Positions 9,394-17,108 of a stretch of DNA of 64,000 nt are shown one piece after another. A program made the translations under genes and the position numbers. Source of the stretch: MFD04580-c1 sp963702995. Its GTDB lineage: Bacteria; Planctomycetota; Phycisphaerae; Tepidisphaerales; Tepidisphaeraceae. The notes beneath the pieces were generated by a model. The model made no database searches, was not told where the DNA came from, and was given only the letters and a program-made list of their open reading frames with translations. The stretch covers positions 5,394,001 to 5,458,000 of the forward strand of contig OY969783.1 in assembly GCA_963702995.1 (NCBI GenBank), given 5' to 3'. Position 1 is the first letter of the stretch. Every line of letters begins with the position of its first letter.

Positions 9394-10329
9394 CTACAGC
9401 GAACCCTCGTCGCCTCGCCGCTTAGGCTTTCGCGGCACAAGCTGCTGCGCCACGCTCTGACACAGGCCAATGAAAGTCTGCTCGGCCACGGATAGCTGGC
9501 GGCCGACCAATGTCCCGATGCACCAACTCCGCCTCAAACGGCCTCCGGGCGCCGGGAGCAGGACGAGCGACTTCTCGGCCACCTCGGGCCGGGCGACCCA
9601 CTCGGCTAAGATGCTGATGCCCAACCCCAGCTTCACCAGTTCCTTGATCGCCCCGATGTCCCCCAACTCGATCGGATCGCGCAACGGGACGCCGAGCTTT
9701 AGAAAATAGCGCTCGACGATCCGATAGCTCGCGCTGTTGCGGCCGTACAGCACCAGGTGCTGGTCGGCCAGTTCCCGCCGGTCCACCTTCCCCGCGATCG
9801 CCCAGGGGTGAAGCGGGCTCACCAGGAACTGCATCTCATCCTCGAACAGGTCGTGATATTCCAGCTTCTTCTGACGCTCGGGCTTGATCATCAAGGTCAG
9901 GTCAACCGTCTCGTTCAGCAGGTGCTCCACCATCACGGGCGAATCGCCGGGGAGGATCGCCAGCGTGTAGTCGGGGAAGCACTCGCGAAACTCGCGGAGG
10001 GCTTCGGGGATCACGTACTGGCAGGCGGTTGCCGACGCCCCGATCCGAAGCCGCCCCTGGCCCGGCCGGGCGGCGTGGCGGACGGCGAGCGTCGCTTCCT
10101 CCAGCGCCGACAGGATTCGCCTGGCCTGATGGGCCATTTCGTGCCCCGCCGGGGTCAACGAGACGCTCCGGCCCTCCCTTAGCAACAATGGGCAACCTGT
10201 GGCGCGCTCGAGGCGGCCGATCTGGTGGCTGACCGCCGACTGGGTGAGAAAGAGCCCCTCCGCGGCCCGGGTGAAGCTTAACTTCTCGGCAACGGCGAGG
10301 AAAACGCGCATTTGATGCACATCGAACAT
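9394..10329 (-). CDS. LysR-family transcriptional regulator, likely of nitrate assimilation
   Basis: This 311-residue protein has a winged helix-turn-helix at residues 1-60 (FLAVAEKLSFTRAAEGLFLTQ then SAVSHQIGRLERATG) and a periplasmic-binding-like effector domain with the usual RIGASATACQYVIPE and DLTLMI segments. The start at 10329 is preceded by GGAGA; the longer ORF has a spurious extension. It is divergent from the NrtA-like gene with 133 bp between them, the typical arrangement for a LysR protein controlling its neighbour, and a palindromic T-N11-A box lies in that gap. Control of the nitrate cluster is inferred from position. The effector is unknown. Confidence 0.88.
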   Translation of the reverse strand: MFDVHQMRVFLAVAEKLSFTRAAEGLFLTQSAVSHQIGRLERATGCPLLLREGRSVSLTPAGHEMAHQARRILSALEEATLAVRHAARPGQGRLRIGASATACQYVIPEALREFRECFPDYTLAILPGDSPVMVEHLLNETVDLTLMIKPERQKKLEYHDLFEDEMQFLVSPLHPWAIAGKVDRRELADQHLVLYGRNSASYRIVERYFLKLGVPLRDPIELGDIGAIKELVKLGLGISILAEWVARPEVAEKSLVLLPAPGGRLRRSWCIGTLVGRQLSVAEQTFIGLCQSVAQQLVPRKPKRRGDEGSL

Positions 10330-10370
10330 GCAGTCTCCATGAGTCAGATCGATCAATCCTATCTTCCGAA

Positions 10371-10383
10371 TGAATTGGATTCA
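10371..10383. promoter_or_regulatory. Candidate LysR operator (T-N11-A palindrome)
   Basis: TGAATTGGATTCA is a perfect 5+5 palindrome with a 3-base centre and fits the LysR T-N11-A consensus exactly. It lies in the 133 bp between the divergent lysR-type gene and the NrtA-like gene, where such a regulator would autoregulate and control its target. An AATCC...GGATT arm overlaps it. Confidence 0.5.
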
Positions 10384-10462
10384 TGGGTTTCAAGCCGCTA
10401 ATCTTCCGCACGTCGGTGAGGCGTAGTGAGGTGTCGCGGGCCGGAGCGGCCGGCGACAGAAA

Positions 10463-11791
10463 GTGAGTGAGGAGCCGACAACGCCGCGCGGTGACAGGCC
10501 TGCAAGGCCCAATCTTCACCGCCGCGGCGACCTTGGAGTGGTGGCTGGCAGAATTTCGTTGGCCCGGGCACCGTCCTCTCGACCGATCGCGACATCAGCA
10601 GGCTCGACCGACGTTCGGATCGGCTTCGTGCCCTTGCTTGATTCCGCGCCGCTGCTTGCGGCGGCGGAGCTGGGCTATTTCCGCGAGGAACGCCTGGCGG
10701 TCACGCTTCACCGGCAGGTGGGTTGGGGCAACGTCCGTGACAAGCTGGTTTACGGACAGGTTGATGTCAGCCACACCGTGCTCGGGATGGCGCCGGTCAG
10801 TGTCCTCGGGCGGGAACGCTTCGCCGAACGGGTGGTCGCCCTCATGAGCCTCGGGTCCGGCGGCAACGCGATCACGCTCTCGAAGCGGATCACCGACGCC
10901 GGCGCCTGTTCGGCGACCACGCTGGCGAGCTGGGTGCGTCAACGGCGCGGCTCGGCCGATTCCACGCCGCCGGTCATCGGCTACGTATTTGGGTGCTCGA
11001 CCCATCATTACCTGCTCCGGGAGTGGCTCGTCGGCGGCGGGATTGACCCGGATCGGGATGTTCAGTTGTGCGTCCGCCCGCCGCCGCAGATGGTCGGTCA
11101 GCTCGCACTGGGCGCCCTCGACGGGTTCTGCTGTGGCGAGCCGTGGAATACGGTCGCGGACTTGACTCATGTCGGCCGCGTGGTGGCGGCGACGGTGGAT
11201 ATCCTCCCGTCGCACCCTGAAAAGATGCTGGCGGCGAACCATCGCTGGCTCGCCCGCAACGCCGAAGCCGCCGTGGGCCTCGTGCGGGCGGTGCTTCGTG
11301 CGTGCGCCTTCTGCCACGACCCCGCGAATGCCGGCCGCGTGGCGGAGATCCTGTCGCGGCCGCAGTACCTGGACGTGCCTGAGGCTTCGCTCCTGACGAG
11401 CCTCTCCCGCCGCCGCGGTGGGACGGCCGGCGTGCCCGGCCCGGCAAGGGCGCTGGCAACGGCCCCGAACTGCGACCCGGCCGGAACGTTCGCCAGCGCG
11501 ACCCAAGCCGCCTGGCTGCTTCGGCAGATGATCCGTTGGGGACATCTGCCTCGCGATACCGACGTGATCGGCGCGGCGCGTCGATCCGTCGAGACGAAGT
11601 TTTATCGCCGTGCGGCCGAGTCGCTCGGGATCGACTGCCCCTCTGACGATTTTCCGCCCATGCGGCTGCGGTCCGGCTGGTTCACCGCCGAATCGGAGTT
11701 GCCGCCGCTGGTCGGGCCGAACTTTCTCGATCAAAACCCAAGACCGGGCATCGTCGTGGATCGAAGTGCCTCCGCTAAGACGGCGCGCTGA
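10463..11791 (+). CDS. NrtA/CmpA/NasS-like nitrate-binding protein
   Basis: This protein belongs to the nitrate/bicarbonate-binding family. Diagnostic parts are IGFVPLLDSAPLLAAAELGYF, YGQVDVSHTVLGMAPVS, GYVFGCSTHHYLLREWL and LDGFCCGEPWN. NrtA proteins feed an ABC importer and carry a lipoprotein signal; this one shows neither a signal peptide nor a lipobox, and no NrtB/NrtD genes are adjacent. It therefore resembles the cytoplasmic sensor NasS, although its usual antiterminator partner NasT is not in the window. The start is uncertain: the GTG at 10463 has only a weak ribosome-binding site, and the first 50 residues are unconserved. It is the first gene of the nitrate cluster, 44 bp before narK. 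Confidence 0.82.
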   Translation: MSEEPTTPRGDRPARPNLHRRGDLGVVAGRISLARAPSSRPIATSAGSTDVRIGFVPLLDSAPLLAAAELGYFREERLAVTLHRQVGWGNVRDKLVYGQVDVSHTVLGMAPVSVLGRERFAERVVALMSLGSGGNAITLSKRITDAGACSATTLASWVRQRRGSADSTPPVIGYVFGCSTHHYLLREWLVGGGIDPDRDVQLCVRPPPQMVGQLALGALDGFCCGEPWNTVADLTHVGRVVAATVDILPSHPEKMLAANHRWLARNAEAAVGLVRAVLRACAFCHDPANAGRVAEILSRPQYLDVPEASLLTSLSRRRGGTAGVPGPARALATAPNCDPAGTFASATQAAWLLRQMIRWGHLPRDTDVIGAARRSVETKFYRRAAESLGIDCPSDDFPPMRLRSGWFTAESELPPLVGPNFLDQNPRPGIVVDRSASAKTAR

Positions 11792-11835
11792 CGGCCCGAC
11801 CTTCGAACCTCGCTCTTTCTCAAAGGAATCGTGCC

Positions 11836-13335
11836 ATGACCTCTTCGTTGTCCACAACCCAGGCAGGGCCGGGCCAGACGCCCGCGGCGCCCGGCCGCTG
11901 GCAGATGCTCAACCTCACCTGGGTGGCGTTCTTCCTCACCTTTGTGGTCTGGTACAACCTCGGCGCCTTTAGCACGACGATCGCGCGGGTACTGCATCTC
12001 ACGGCCGAGCAGTCCAAAGTCCTGCTTCTCTGCAACCTCGCCCTGACCATCCCGGCCCGGATCGGCATCGGGATGCTGGTGGACCGCTTTGGCCCCCGCA
12101 AAGTCTTCACGTGGGTGCTGCTGTTCGCGTCCCTCCCCTGCCTGGCGATCGCGTTCGCAAACCAGTTCTGGCAACTCGTCGTCTGCCGCCTGCTGATCAG
12201 TTGCGTCGGCGCGGGCTTCGTCGTGGGCATTCGTCTGGTCGGCGAGTGGTTCGAGGCGCGTGAGATCGGAATGGCCGAAGGGATCTACGGCGGCCTGGGG
12301 AACTTCGGCATGGCGGCCGCGACGTTCGGCCTTCCGCTGCTCGCCAAGGCCTTCGGCGATGACAACGGCTGGCGCTGGGCGACGGCATTCAGCGGTGTGC
12401 TCTGCATCGGCTGGGCGGCGGTCTACTGGCGGGCGGCGGTCGATGCCCCGGCCGGCCGCGCCTACAAGCGACCGAAGAAGCGCGGCGCACTCGAAGTCAC
12501 GTCCAAAGGTGATCTCGCCGGCCTCGTCCTGATGCAGGTGCCGATGGTGCTCTGCCTCGGCATCACCGCGTGGCGGCTGGTGCTCGTCAAGTTCATGCCC
12601 GCTTCGGTCAGCTATGTCATCTACGCGCTGCTCGCCGCGCTGCTGGTGCAGCAGGTCATGAAGATCCTGAGTGTCAATCGATCCGTCCTGGCTGGCGAGC
12701 CGGTGCCGGAGGACGAGCGGTACTCTTTCACTCAGGTCGCGATCCTCTCGCTCTGCTACGCGGTCACCTTCGGCGGGGAGCTCGCGGTTGAGCAGATGCT
12801 GCCGGCCTACTTCGAGAAGATGTTCAACGTCTCCGTCGCTATCGCCGGCGTGATGGGGGCGGGGTTCGCCTTCGCCAACTTCATCGCTCGCCCGCTCGGA
12901 GGGATCCTGGGCGATCACCTCGGCCGCAAGCCGATCATGATCGTCACGCTGGCCGGCTCGGCCATCGGCTTCTACGCGATTACGCGGGTGAACGGCCAAT
13001 GGCCGCTCTGGGCGGCAATGACTGTCGTCATTGTCGTCGGCCTGTTCCTGATGGCGGGGAACGGGGCGAACTTCTGCATCGCCCCCCTCATCCGCAAGCC
13101 GCTGACGGGGCAGATCGCGGGCCTGATTGGCGCGTACGGCAGCGTCGGGAGCGTCTGCTTCATGACGATCCTGCTGCTCACCAACCCGACGACGTTCTTT
13201 ATCTCCATGGCGGCGACTGGCGTGGCGGCCTTTGCCGGCTGCCTCGCGCTCCGCGAGCCCGGCACGCGGCCGACGCGCGGGTTCGAGCCGACCGTCGCGC
13301 CGGAGGTGCTGCTCGGCGACGCGCTACCGGCCTAA
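11836..13335 (+). CDS. NarK/NasA-type nitrate/nitrite transporter (MFS)
   Basis: A 499-residue major facilitator with twelve predicted helices that moves nitrate (and/or nitrite) across the inner membrane. Features of the NarK family include FVVWYNLGAFS in helix 1, the MFS loop MLVDRFGPRKVF, RLVGEWFEAREIGMAEGIYGG and the second nitrate-signature-like region NGANFCIAPLI. A cytoplasmic linker of about 25 residues separates the two halves. The ATG at 11836 follows AAAGGAA. It sits between the nitrate-binding protein and nitrite reductase, so nitrate import for assimilation is the likely role. The 271 bp after it contain a tandem repeat. Confidence 0.93.
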   Translation: MTSSLSTTQAGPGQTPAAPGRWQMLNLTWVAFFLTFVVWYNLGAFSTTIARVLHLTAEQSKVLLLCNLALTIPARIGIGMLVDRFGPRKVFTWVLLFASLPCLAIAFANQFWQLVVCRLLISCVGAGFVVGIRLVGEWFEAREIGMAEGIYGGLGNFGMAAATFGLPLLAKAFGDDNGWRWATAFSGVLCIGWAAVYWRAAVDAPAGRAYKRPKKRGALEVTSKGDLAGLVLMQVPMVLCLGITAWRLVLVKFMPASVSYVIYALLAALLVQQVMKILSVNRSVLAGEPVPEDERYSFTQVAILSLCYAVTFGGELAVEQMLPAYFEKMFNVSVAIAGVMGAGFAFANFIARPLGGILGDHLGRKPIMIVTLAGSAIGFYAITRVNGQWPLWAAMTVVIVVGLFLMAGNGANFCIAPLIRKPLTGQIAGLIGAYGSVGSVCFMTILLLTNPTTFFISMAATGVAAFAGCLALREPGTRPTRGFEPTVAPEVLLGDALPA

Positions 13336-13414
13336 GCCGCGCTCCCAGTCGCCGCGCGACCCGGAGCCGTCCGAAACCGCCCGTCGCGGCGTCCAACGAG
13401 TCGCGACCGTGAGG

Positions 13415-13575
13415 GAGCGGTCAGGCCGCTTGGCCGCGAGACGCCCGCCAGCGTCGGGGCGCGACATGGAGCGGTCAGGCCCCTTGGCCGCGGGTCGTCC
13501 GCCAGCGTTGCGGCGCGACATGGAGCGGTCACAAACCGCTTCCTGACGGTCGCGGCTCGCAGGGAGCCGTCACCC
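13415..13575 (+). repeat. 54-bp tandem repeat between narK and nirA
   Basis: Two full units (13415-13468 and 13469-13522) and a partial third begin with GAGCGGTCA and end with GCGCGACATG. The first two differ at only a few positions. The unit is a whole number of codons (18) and one frame stays open through it, but the open frame has no credible start or homologue, so I treat it as non-coding. The third copy diverges after GAGCGGTCACA; similar GCGGTCAC...CGCGGCTCGC text recurs near 63255. Confidence 0.75.
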
Positions 13576-13606
13576 GAATCAAAGTACATCATCCGTCGAG
13601 ATTCCA

Positions 13607-15430
13607 ATGAGCGTTGAACAATTCACGGACGAGCAGAAGGGTTACCTGGAAGGCTTCGCCAGCGGCAGCGGGCTGGCCAGGTCGCTGTCGCTGGCGGTCT
13701 TGCCGACGTTTGCCGCGACGCTGGGCGTTGCGCCGGGTCCCAAACCTCGGGAGACCGAGGGGCACCCCGTGGGCGCCGACGGCGCTGGCCGGCTCGCCCA
13801 GGATCGGGTGCTGGCCTCTGGGAAGAAGCTGTCCCTGGAGGAGCAGGCCAAGCGAAAGCTGAACGGCCTTGAAACCTGGGACCTGGTGATGCAGCACGCG
13901 CGGGACGGCCGCTACCCCAAGGGGACCGACGTCTTCATGATCAAGTTCCAGGGGCTGTTCTACGTCGCCCCCGCGCAGGACAGCTTCATGTGCCGGATGC
14001 GTTTCCCCGCCGGGATTCTCAGCTCGCATCAACTCCGGGGCGTCGCGACCATCGCCGAGCAGCATGGCGGCGGCTATGCCGACGTCACCACCCGCGCAAA
14101 CCTGCAGATCCGCGAGATCGGCGCGAGGGGGACGATCGACACCCTGATGGCCCTGGCGGACCTGGGGATCATCATCCGCGGCTCCGGGGCCGACAACATT
14201 CGCAATGTCACCGCCAACGCAACCGCCGGAATCGACCCGCGCGAGCTGATCGACGTCCGCCCGCTCGCGAAGGAGATGCACTACTACATCCTGAACCACC
14301 CCGAGATGTACGGCCTGCCGCGGAAGTTCAACATCGCGTTCGACGGCGGCGGGCTGATCAGCGCCCTCGAAGACACGAACGATATCGGATTCGTCGCGGT
14401 CACCGTCGGTGAGGGGGAAGCCGTCCCCGCGGGCGTTTACTTCCGAATGCAACTCGGCGGGATCACGGGCCACAAGGATTTTGCCCGGGACAGCGGCGTG
14501 CTCCTGAAGCCTCAAGAGTGCGTCCCGGTCGCGGCGGCCGTGGTCCGCGCCTTCATCGAGCACGGCGATCGGACCGATCGGAAAAAGGCGCGGCTCAAGT
14601 ATGTGCTGGACCGGATGGGCCATCCCCAGTTCCTGGAGGAGTCGGAGCGTCACCTCGGCCGCAAGCTCACCCGCTTCCCGGCGGAAAAGTGCCAGCGCCC
14701 GCCGACCCAGTCCGGCCATGGCCACATCGGCATCTATCCGCAGAAACAGAGCGGTCTGCGATACGTCGGCGTGCATCTGCCGGTCGGCCGGATGAAGGCC
14801 CGCCAGATGCGCGGCTTGGCCGATATCGCCGACCGGTACGGCTCGGGCAGCATCCGTCTCACCGTTTGGCAGAACCTGCTTCTATCCGACATCCCGGTGG
14901 ACCAGGTGGACAAGGTTCAGCGCGAGATCGAGGTCCTGGGGCTCAAGACCTCCGCCACTGGCGTCCGCGGCGGGCTGGTCGCATGCACCGGCAATGCAGG
15001 ATGCAAGTTCGCCGCGGCCAACACCAAGGCGCACGCGTTGCAAACCGCCGATTACCTGGAATCGAGTATCGAGCTGGACCGACCGGTAAACATTCATTTC
15101 ACCGGCTGCCACAACTCTTGCGCTCAGCACTTCATCGGGGACATCGGGCTGATCGGGACGAAGGTCGCCGTCGGGGATGACATGATCGAGGGGTATCACA
15201 TCTTTGTCGGTGGCGGCTACGGCGACCGTCAGGAGATCGGCCGCCAGGCGTTCAAAGACGTCGTCGCCGCCGACTGCGGACCGACGATCGAACGAATGCT
15301 GCGGGCCTGGCTCGACCGCCGCGAATCGCCGAACGAGTCATTTCAGTCATTCGTCGCCCGGCACTCTCTCGAAGCCTTGAGCGACGTTTTCGCAAATATA
15401 GCCATCGCCGCGCCGGCCCAGCCCACCTGA
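13607..15430 (+). CDS. nirA: Ferredoxin-type nitrite reductase (NirA family)
   Basis: This 607-residue sirohaem/[4Fe-4S] enzyme reduces nitrite to ammonium with six electrons. The cluster/sirohaem ligands are Cys460 and Cys466 (CTGNAGC) and Cys501 and Cys505 (CHNSC). Two ferrodoxin-like/4Fe-4S repeats are visible, for example ADVTTRANLQIREIG and GSIRLTVWQNLLLSDIP. The protein carries an N-terminal FTDEQKGYLEGFASG motif (residues 6-20) that is echoed in the reductase two genes downstream. Some relatives reduce sulfite; the nitrate context favours nitrite. No strong Shine-Dalgarno is evident at 13607, but the ATG opens directly into the conserved N-terminal motif. Confidence 0.92.
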   Translation: MSVEQFTDEQKGYLEGFASGSGLARSLSLAVLPTFAATLGVAPGPKPRETEGHPVGADGAGRLAQDRVLASGKKLSLEEQAKRKLNGLETWDLVMQHARDGRYPKGTDVFMIKFQGLFYVAPAQDSFMCRMRFPAGILSSHQLRGVATIAEQHGGGYADVTTRANLQIREIGARGTIDTLMALADLGIIIRGSGADNIRNVTANATAGIDPRELIDVRPLAKEMHYYILNHPEMYGLPRKFNIAFDGGGLISALEDTNDIGFVAVTVGEGEAVPAGVYFRMQLGGITGHKDFARDSGVLLKPQECVPVAAAVVRAFIEHGDRTDRKKARLKYVLDRMGHPQFLEESERHLGRKLTRFPAEKCQRPPTQSGHGHIGIYPQKQSGLRYVGVHLPVGRMKARQMRGLADIADRYGSGSIRLTVWQNLLLSDIPVDQVDKVQREIEVLGLKTSATGVRGGLVACTGNAGCKFAAANTKAHALQTADYLESSIELDRPVNIHFTGCHNSCAQHFIGDIGLIGTKVAVGDDMIEGYHIFVGGGYGDRQEIGRQAFKDVVAADCGPTIERMLRAWLDRRESPNESFQSFVARHSLEALSDVFANIAIAAPAQPT

Positions 15431-15497
15431 GGAGCGAGCGGCCGGCGCGCACGATCGAGTCATGACACACCGCGAACGGGAAGAAGGAAGATCGCAG

Positions 15498-16970
15498 ATG
15501 ACAGGCAGACAGATATCGCAACGGCGCCTCGCATGCTTCACACTCGCGCTTGCCGCCAGTGCCGCCGTGGCCCGCGCCGACGCGCCGGCCACGCCGCCTG
15601 CCTATACGCCGGTACGCTGGAACGAGGACTATTCGTACCTCAAGAACGCGCCGGCTTCGGCCGACCCCCTCGACAAGTTGAAGTACATCCCGCTGAACGA
15701 CTCGGGCGACGTCTACCTGTCGCTCGGCGGGCAGGCCCGCTACCGGTACGAGTACTTCAACAACGCCAATTTTGGGGTTGGCCCGCAGGATGATGACGGT
15801 TTCCACCTCACGCGGCTGATGGCCAACGCGGACCTGCACCTTGGCCCCAACGTCCGCGTCTTCGTCCAGGGGATCAGCGCGTACGAAGACCAGCGCACCG
15901 GCGGGCCGCGCCCGCAGGACGCGAACGAGCTCGACCTCCACCAGGCGTTCGTAGACCTCATCCTCCCCTTCAGCAACGATAACTCGACATCGCTGACGCT
16001 CCGCGGCGGCCGGCAGAATCTTCTCTACGGCGCGGAGCGGCTCATCTCCCCCCTCGACTGGACCAACACCCGCCGCACCTTCGACGGCTTCAAGGCGTCG
16101 CTGAAGCTCGGCGACCAGACGATCGACGCGTTCGCCGTTGAGCCCGAGCTGATCCAGCGCGAGCGCGTCGATTACCCGGACGATCACGCCGTGTTCGCAG
16201 GCGTCTACGACACGATCCTGCTCCCGGCCGTGCTCCCGCATGCCAACACGCGGCTGGAGCTCTACGGCCTGTACCTCGGCCTCGCCGCCCGCGGCGCGAA
16301 GCCGGCGTCGTTGCCGCCGATCGCCGCCATCGGCGTCAGCTCCGACACGTATACCGTCGGCGCGCGGTTCTACACGAACCCCAAGCCCTTCGACCTCGAC
16401 GTCGAGGCCGACTATCAGTTTGGCAGCTACGGCAAGGGAGGGATCGACGCCTGGTCGATCGCGTTCGAGGGCGGCTACACGTTCGATCAGGTCGCCTGCA
16501 CGCCTCGGGCCTATTTCGGCTTTGACGCCGCCAGCGGCGATCGAAACCCGACCAACCCGGATCACCAGACGTTCAATCAGCTCTTCCCGCTCGGGCACGC
16601 GTACTTCGGCTTCATCGACGTCATCGGCCGCCAGAACATCATCGACCCCCACCCCGGCGTGGAATTGACCCTGCTGGAGAACAAGCCGCTGGCGAAGAAA
16701 GTGACGCTCCGGACCGATTACCACGTCTTCTTCCGCGAGAGCACCAGCGACGCCGTCTACAACGCCGCCGGCGGCGTGCAGCGGGCGAGCGGGGCGTCGG
16801 ACGAGGCGTTCATCGGCAGCGAAGTCGATCTGTTGCTCAACTGGCAGATCGACCGGCACACCAAAGCCTACGTCGGTTACAGCCACTTTTTCAGCGGGAC
16901 CTTCATCCACGACACCGGCCCCGGCCAGGACATCGACTTCGCCTACGCGGCTGTCCAGTTCACGTTCTGA
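15498..16970 (+). CDS. Outer-membrane beta-barrel, alginate-export (AlgE-like) porin family
   Basis: This 490-residue exported protein has a cleavable signal peptide (ACFTLALAASAAVARA, cut after about residue 28) and a body of alternating beta-strands ending in aromatic VQFTF, the usual outer-membrane insertion signal. Segments such as LSLGGQARYRYEYF and LRGGRQNLLYGAERLISP match the alginate-export family. The start at 15498 follows AAGGAAG, in preference to a start at 15462. Being between nirA and the reductase gene, it probably serves as the outer-membrane channel for nitrate or nitrite rather than alginate; that is an inference from context only. Confidence 0.8.
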   Translation: MTGRQISQRRLACFTLALAASAAVARADAPATPPAYTPVRWNEDYSYLKNAPASADPLDKLKYIPLNDSGDVYLSLGGQARYRYEYFNNANFGVGPQDDDGFHLTRLMANADLHLGPNVRVFVQGISAYEDQRTGGPRPQDANELDLHQAFVDLILPFSNDNSTSLTLRGGRQNLLYGAERLISPLDWTNTRRTFDGFKASLKLGDQTIDAFAVEPELIQRERVDYPDDHAVFAGVYDTILLPAVLPHANTRLELYGLYLGLAARGAKPASLPPIAAIGVSSDTYTVGARFYTNPKPFDLDVEADYQFGSYGKGGIDAWSIAFEGGYTFDQVACTPRAYFGFDAASGDRNPTNPDHQTFNQLFPLGHAYFGFIDVIGRQNIIDPHPGVELTLLENKPLAKKVTLRTDYHVFFRESTSDAVYNAAGGVQRASGASDEAFIGSEVDLLLNWQIDRHTKAYVGYSHFFSGTFIHDTGPGQDIDFAYAAVQFTF

Positions 16971-17108
16971 CTCGCGCGTCCGGTGCGTGGCAAGAGTACA
17001 GCCGGTTCGGCCCGGCACGCGGTTTGAGATAGGGGCACGCAGTTTGAGATGGCGGCAGCCGTCACGGCCGCCATCCTCGAGAAGCGCTCGGATCAAAGGA
17101 ACCTAACG

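Noticed and set aside
13232..13546. 104-aa frame through the 54-bp repeat after narK
   Set aside because: Begins inside narK in another frame; the repeat peptide has no relatives and no ribosome-binding site.
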